DNA of 9,022 nucleotides from Nitrososphaerota archaeon (GTDB taxonomy: Archaea; Thermoproteota; Nitrososphaeria; Nitrososphaerales; Nitrosopumilaceae), in contig JAEFDA010000004.1 in assembly GCA_016126025.1 (NCBI GenBank), positions 1 to 9,022 on the forward strand, written 5' to 3'. The stretch's first letter is position 1. Each line of letters begins with the position of its first letter. Shown here in pieces: positions 6,415 through 9,022 of this stretch. The notes under the pieces are model-generated. The model did no database searches and was not told the origin of the DNA. It saw only the letters and a program-made list of their open reading frames with translations. A program made the translations under genes and the position numbers.

Positions 6415-6537
6415 GTTTGAACTGTAGTCTGTCGGCCAATTTTGCGTCCGCGTCGTAGAGTGCTTTGGCCTGTTTTATCATCGCTTCATAGTCTGCAATC
6501 TCCGATAACGCCCTGCTGCGCGTGAGTGATTACGCAT
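6395..6537 (-). pseudogene. Small helical-protein frame, apparently interrupted by a one-base deletion
   Basis: On the minus strand a frame is open from 6529 to the TAG at 6397-6395 and reads as a charged amphipathic helix (EIADYEAMIKQAKALYDAD, then KLADRLQFKLRNDLV at the end), but it has no start codon before its internal ATG. An ATG at 6537 in a neighbouring frame begins MRNHSRAAG. Adding one G to the GGG run (6513-6511, CCC on the plus strand) joins the two into a continuous 47-residue protein. This suggests either a recent frameshift or a sequencing error in a homopolymer. A short GAGG lies just before the ATG at 6537. The 3' end overlaps the 3' end of the plus-strand coiled-coil ORF by 20 bases. 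No family recognised. If the shift is real, a 28-residue product from the internal ATG remains possible. Confidence 0.35.
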
Positions 6538-6639
6538 AGCCTCTAGAGTTAACCGAATAGTATCTCGTAATTCTCCTATCTCGGCTGTAGGCCGGCGTTG
6601 CGGGCCGCTGACCGCCGCCAGCACGTCATAACACGCTGA
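6538..6639. other. Upstream region of the dehydratase gene, nothing definite
   Basis: A short gap between the possible small-gene start at 6537 and the dehydratase TATA box. It is less GC-rich than the coding DNA at its left end and GC-rich from about 6587 to 6620. A GATACTATTC stretch (6566-6557, minus strand) is a poor TATA candidate for the small minus-strand frame. No RNA gene is evident. Confidence 0.3.
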
Positions 6640-6647
6640 TTTTTATA
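6640..6647 (+). promoter_or_regulatory. TATA box of the 4-hydroxybutyryl-CoA dehydratase gene
   Basis: TTTTTATA is centred about 26 nt before the ATG at 6670 and is the best TATA box in the window. The short spacing predicts a leaderless mRNA; no Shine-Dalgarno lies in between. Confidence 0.7.
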
Positions 6648-6669
6648 CGGCCAGCAATATAGGTATACC

Positions 6670-8172
6670 ATGTCTATACGGACTGGGGCCGAGTATATAG
6701 ACAGCCTGAGGGGCCGCGACCTCAAGGTCTACCTCTTCGGGGAGGAGATCGACGACCCGGTGGAGCACCCCATAATACGCCCCTCCATAAACGCGGTGGC
6801 CGAGACGTACGACTTGGCCGTCCGGGAGGAGGATCTGGCCACCGCCGAGTCGTCATTGAGTGGTCGCCGTGTCAACCGCTTTTTGCATATCGCGGAGAGC
6901 GCCGAGGACCTGGTCATGCAGAACCGGATGCAGCGCAAGCTGGGCCAGAACACCGGGACGTGCTTCCAGAGGTGCGTGGGGATGGACGCCCTCAACTCCC
7001 TGCACTCCGTAACCTATGAGATAGACGAGAAGCACCACACCGCATACCACAAGCGGTTTCTGGACTTTGTCGGAATAGTACAGGAGAATAACGAGGTAAT
7101 CGGCGGCGCCATGACAGACCCCAAGGGGGACCGCAGCAAGGGCCCCGCCGAGCAGGCCGACCCGGACCTCTTCACGCATGTGGTGGATGCTGACGAGAAG
7201 GGGGTGTACGTGTCCGGCGCCAAGGCGCACCAGACCGGCTGCATCAACTCGCACTGGATCATAATAATGCCCACCATACGTCTCACCGACGCGGACCGCG
7301 ACTACGCCATAGTGGGGGCTTTCCGGGCCGACGCGCCCGGCATAACCTACATCTACGGCCGGCAGTCCTGCGACACCCGTGCCATGGAGGAGGGCGACAT
7401 AGACGCAGGCAACGCCAAGTTCGGCGGCCAGGAGGCACTCATAATACTGGACAGGGTCTTCATACCTTGGGAGCGCGTCTTCATGCACGGCGAGTGGGAG
7501 TTCGCCTCGATGCTGGTGGAGAGGTTCACCTGCTACCACCGGCGCAGCTACGTCTGCAAGACGGGGCTGGGCGACGTGCTCATAGGGGCGGCGGCCACCA
7601 TAGCTGACTACAACGGCGTCCCCCGCGTCTCGCACATCAAGGACAAGCTGGTGGAGATGACTCACTTGAACGAGACCATATACGCCTCGGGGGTGGCCTC
7701 CTCGTTCCAGGCCCAGAGGATGAAGTCGGGCGTCTACCTCAACGACGACATGCTGGCGCAGACCTGCAAGCACAACGTGACCCGGTTCCCGTACGAGCTG
7801 GGGAGGCTGGCCCAGGACATAGCCGGGGGCCTGATGGTCACGCTGCCCTCCGAGAGGGACTTTAGGAACCCGGAGACCGGCCCGCTGCTCCGCAAGTACC
7901 TGGCTGGCCGCAAGGGCGTGGATGTGGAGAACCGCATGAGAATACTCAGGCTGATAGAGAACATGACGATGGGCCGCAACGCAGTCGGGTACCTGACCGA
8001 GTCGATGCACGGGGCCGGTTCCCCCCAGGCGCAGCGCATCCAGATACAGCGGCAGGCGCAGTTCATCTACAAGAAGAACCTGGCCAAGAACCTGGCCGGA
8101 ATAGACGACCCCGAGGAGCCCCGCGAGAACTCCGAGTACTTCAAGCGCGTCTTCAAGATACCGGGCGAGTAG
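6670..8172 (+). CDS. abfD: 4-hydroxybutyryl-CoA dehydratase (4Fe-4S and FAD)
   Basis: It converts 4-hydroxybutyryl-CoA to crotonyl-CoA by a radical mechanism, the key step in the regeneration half of the 3-hydroxypropionate/4-hydroxybutyrate CO2-fixation cycle of thaumarchaea; some family members also isomerise vinylacetyl-CoA. The 500 residues are a normal length for the HpaB/AbfD flavoprotein family. Cluster ligands expected from the Clostridium enzyme (Cys99, Cys103, His292, Cys299) correspond to Cys98 and Cys102 in NTGTCFQRCVGMD and to His290 and Cys296 in YHRRSYVCK. Tyr294 and Lys297 match the catalytic Tyr and Lys of the family. The His-to-Cys gap is one residue shorter here than in the clostridial enzyme. 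The Cys pair separates it from HpaB monooxygenases, which lack the iron-sulfur cluster. The ATG is 26 nt from a TATA box. The gene stands alone and converges with the signal peptidase gene. Confidence in family and role is high. Confidence 0.95.
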   Translation: MSIRTGAEYIDSLRGRDLKVYLFGEEIDDPVEHPIIRPSINAVAETYDLAVREEDLATAESSLSGRRVNRFLHIAESAEDLVMQNRMQRKLGQNTGTCFQRCVGMDALNSLHSVTYEIDEKHHTAYHKRFLDFVGIVQENNEVIGGAMTDPKGDRSKGPAEQADPDLFTHVVDADEKGVYVSGAKAHQTGCINSHWIIIMPTIRLTDADRDYAIVGAFRADAPGITYIYGRQSCDTRAMEEGDIDAGNAKFGGQEALIILDRVFIPWERVFMHGEWEFASMLVERFTCYHRRSYVCKTGLGDVLIGAAATIADYNGVPRVSHIKDKLVEMTHLNETIYASGVASSFQAQRMKSGVYLNDDMLAQTCKHNVTRFPYELGRLAQDIAGGLMVTLPSERDFRNPETGPLLRKYLAGRKGVDVENRMRILRLIENMTMGRNAVGYLTESMHGAGSPQAQRIQIQRQAQFIYKKNLAKNLAGIDDPEEPRENSEYFKRVFKIPGE

Positions 8173-8173
8173 C

Positions 8174-8183
8174 CTGCCGGCAG
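8174..8183. terminator. Perfect palindrome between convergent stop codons
   Basis: CTGCCGGCAG lies between the TAG of the dehydratase gene (8170-8172) and the TAG of the signal peptidase gene (8187-8185). The position suits a shared transcription end, but there is no U-tract on either strand, so a terminator role is doubtful. Confidence 0.2.
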
Positions 8184-8184
8184 C

Positions 8185-8706
8185 CTACGGGCCCGGCTGG
8201 CCGTCCCGCCGCTTCCTGCTGTGGAAGTGCTTTGCCAGTATGAACCCGACTATCCCGGCTATGATGATGTAGTTCACGGGGGGCTGTATCATCTTGGGCA
8301 GCAGTCCCACCTGCGGCAGCACGTGGACCACCGTGCCCAAATAGTTCTGTTCGGTTATGGGAAAGTCGGTTCCGGGGATGGACGCGGGGTTGGCATCGCC
8401 CTTGGTCCGTATGGTGCGGGGGTCCTCATCCAGTATGGCGGCCACCCTGTGCACTATGACCCGGTCGTTGTCGGAGGGGCGGTTGAATACTATGATGTCG
8501 CCGGGTATCACCATGCCAAAGTCCTCGTGCGCCGATATGACCAGCAGGTCGTGCACCTCCAGCGTGGGTACCATGCTGCCGCTGGCCACCACATAGAATG
8601 GGTTGGGCGTGCCGAACACTATCATCAGACCCAGCCAGACGGCCAGCAGGGCGCCGCCGACCATGGCGGCATCCTTTGCCAGCTTGCGGGTGGAGGTTGA
8701 GGCCAA
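8185..8706 (-). CDS. Signal peptidase I, archaeal/ER (Sec11-like) type
   Basis: It removes signal peptides from exported proteins at the outer face of the membrane; the two signal-peptide proteins in this window would be substrates. The 173 residues have an N-terminal membrane anchor (about 16-32), the nucleophile motif SGSMVPT with Ser44, the VIVHRV motif with His86 in place of the bacterial catalytic lysine, and KGDANP with Asp104, which together define the archaeal/eukaryotic Ser-His type. A second membrane segment (about 145-158) and a basic tail follow. The chosen start is a TTG at 8706: a TATA-like box lies 28 nt upstream, an in-frame stop lies within that box, and the TTG gives a normal basic cytoplasmic N-terminus. 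The alternative ATG at 8664 (residue 15) would remove that segment. The short gap to the convergent dehydratase gene is 12 bases. Confidence 0.93.
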   Translation of the reverse strand: MASTSTRKLAKDAAMVGGALLAVWLGLMIVFGTPNPFYVVASGSMVPTLEVHDLLVISAHEDFGMVIPGDIIVFNRPSDNDRVIVHRVAAILDEDPRTIRTKGDANPASIPGTDFPITEQNYLGTVVHVLPQVGLLPKMIQPPVNYIIIAGIVGFILAKHFHSRKRRDGQPGP

Positions 8707-8729
8707 CTGTGCCGGTGGCCGCGCCGCCG

Positions 8730-8738
8730 GTTAAATTG
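8730..8738 (-). promoter_or_regulatory. TATA-like box for the signal peptidase gene
   Basis: CAATTTAAC on the minus strand is centred about 28 nt upstream of the TTG at 8706, consistent with a leaderless transcript beginning at the TTG. The box contains an in-frame TAA, which rules out an upstream start. Confidence 0.5.
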
Positions 8739-8861
8739 CTTGGGGTTGCTTAGGTATGTAAAAGCTGGAAGACCGTGCGATGGACTAGACCGACTCGGAG
8801 GGAATGCTTGTCGGGCCAGGATCTGGACTGGGGGCCGGTCCTAGCTGCGCTTGGGGGTCTA

Positions 8862-9022
8862 TCAGCCCAAGCTGTTGCCGCACTCTTCGCAGAACTTGGA
8901 GTCGGGGGCGTTGACCGTGTCGCATTCGGGACAGTCGCCCGGCTGCTGAGACTCCGGCTCGGGTTCGGCAACCGGCTCGGGTTCGGCAACCGGCTCGGGT
9001 TCGGCAACCGGCTCGGGTTCGG
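8862..9022 (-). CDS. C-terminus of a protein with a Glu-Pro repeat linker and terminal zinc ribbon (partial)
   Basis: The minus-strand frame entering from the right edge reads repeated EPEPVA, then ESQQPGD, then a zinc ribbon CPECDTVNAPDSKFCEECGN, and ends NSLG at TGA 8864-8862. The four cysteines are arranged C-x2-C-x10-C-x2-C, as in short C-terminal zinc-ribbon domains of archaeal proteins. The acidic Pro-rich repeat should form an extended linker between this domain and an N-terminal part outside the window. At least 52 residues are visible. A competing frame on the same strand (ATG near 9007) gives a Ser/Pro/Arg-rich sequence without motifs and is rejected. Zinc ribbons of this type mediate protein or nucleic-acid contacts; the specific role cannot be told. 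Confidence 0.75.
   Translation of the reverse strand, partial: EPEPVAEPEPVAEPEPVAEPEPESQQPGDCPECDTVNAPDSKFCEECGNSLG
8956..9022. repeat. 18-bp perfect tandem repeat in the zinc-ribbon gene
   Basis: The unit GGCTCGGGTTCGGCAACC repeats perfectly at 8956-8973, 8974-8991 and 8992-9009, with a fourth copy cut off by the window edge after 13 bases. It encodes EPEPVA on the minus strand. The absence of any synonymous change implies recent expansion by slippage or unequal recombination. It stays in frame because the unit is a multiple of three. Confidence 0.92.

Noticed and set aside
5960..6669. Search by eye for tRNA, SRP RNA or RNase P RNA
   Set aside because: No T-loop, anticodon-arm arrangement or conserved SRP/RNase P core was seen in this or the other gaps.
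6853..8010. Minus-strand open frame of about 385 codons
   Set aside because: Antisense to the dehydratase gene; codon bias of the sense gene produces it.
8750..9007. Minus-strand frame with repeated PNPSRL
   Set aside because: It is the alternative frame of the 18-bp repeat. The frame encoding EPEPVA followed by a four-cysteine zinc ribbon is clearly the real one.

Overview
The window is GC-rich archaeal DNA that most resembles an ammonia-oxidising thaumarchaeote (Nitrososphaeria) of the high-GC, Cenarchaeum-like kind. The evidence is a 4-hydroxybutyryl-CoA dehydratase (key enzyme of the thaumarchaeal/crenarchaeal 3-hydroxypropionate/4-hydroxybutyrate carbon cycle), an archaeal Ser-His signal peptidase, exported copper-type proteins, heavy use of ATA (Ile) and AGG (Arg) codons, and TATA-like boxes about 26-28 nt upstream of start codons with no Shine-Dalgarno, the pattern of leaderless archaeal transcripts. 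The organism assignment is inference; no rRNA gene is present.

Left part (1-3728, minus strand). A possible gene start lies at the very left edge (position 34 and leftwards) behind a TATA box and an AGGTG ribosome site. After about 345 bases without a recognisable gene comes a two-gene minus-strand unit: a 905-residue exported membrane protein that joins a CopC-like copper domain, a CopD-like membrane domain, a YtkA-like domain and a seven-bladed Vgb-type propeller, followed after 10 bases by thymidylate kinase (tmk).

Middle (3729-6669). An AT-rich island carries the promoter and a possible operator of a plus-strand Fic adenylyltransferase with an N-terminal inhibitory motif and a C-terminal winged helix. 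Next is a plus-strand exported, tail-anchored protein whose predicted mature form begins with histidine. Then comes a 700-base stretch without large genes. It holds hairpin-rich sequence, a 50-residue ORF with a near-perfect coiled-coil heptad, and a convergent, tail-overlapping small reading frame on the other strand that looks broken by one lost base.

Right part (6670-9022). The 4-hydroxybutyryl-CoA dehydratase gene (plus) converges on a signal peptidase I gene (minus, probable TTG start) with only 12 bases between stop codons. At the right edge is the C-terminus of a minus-strand protein with a Glu-Pro repeat linker (18-bp DNA repeat) and a terminal zinc ribbon.

Functionally the window mixes housekeeping (dTMP kinase, signal peptidase, carbon fixation) with envelope proteins probably linked to copper, which ammonia-oxidising archaea need in quantity. 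The Fic gene and the small ORFs between 5960 and 6669 are the accessory-looking parts. No tRNA, rRNA, CRISPR or insertion sequence was found.
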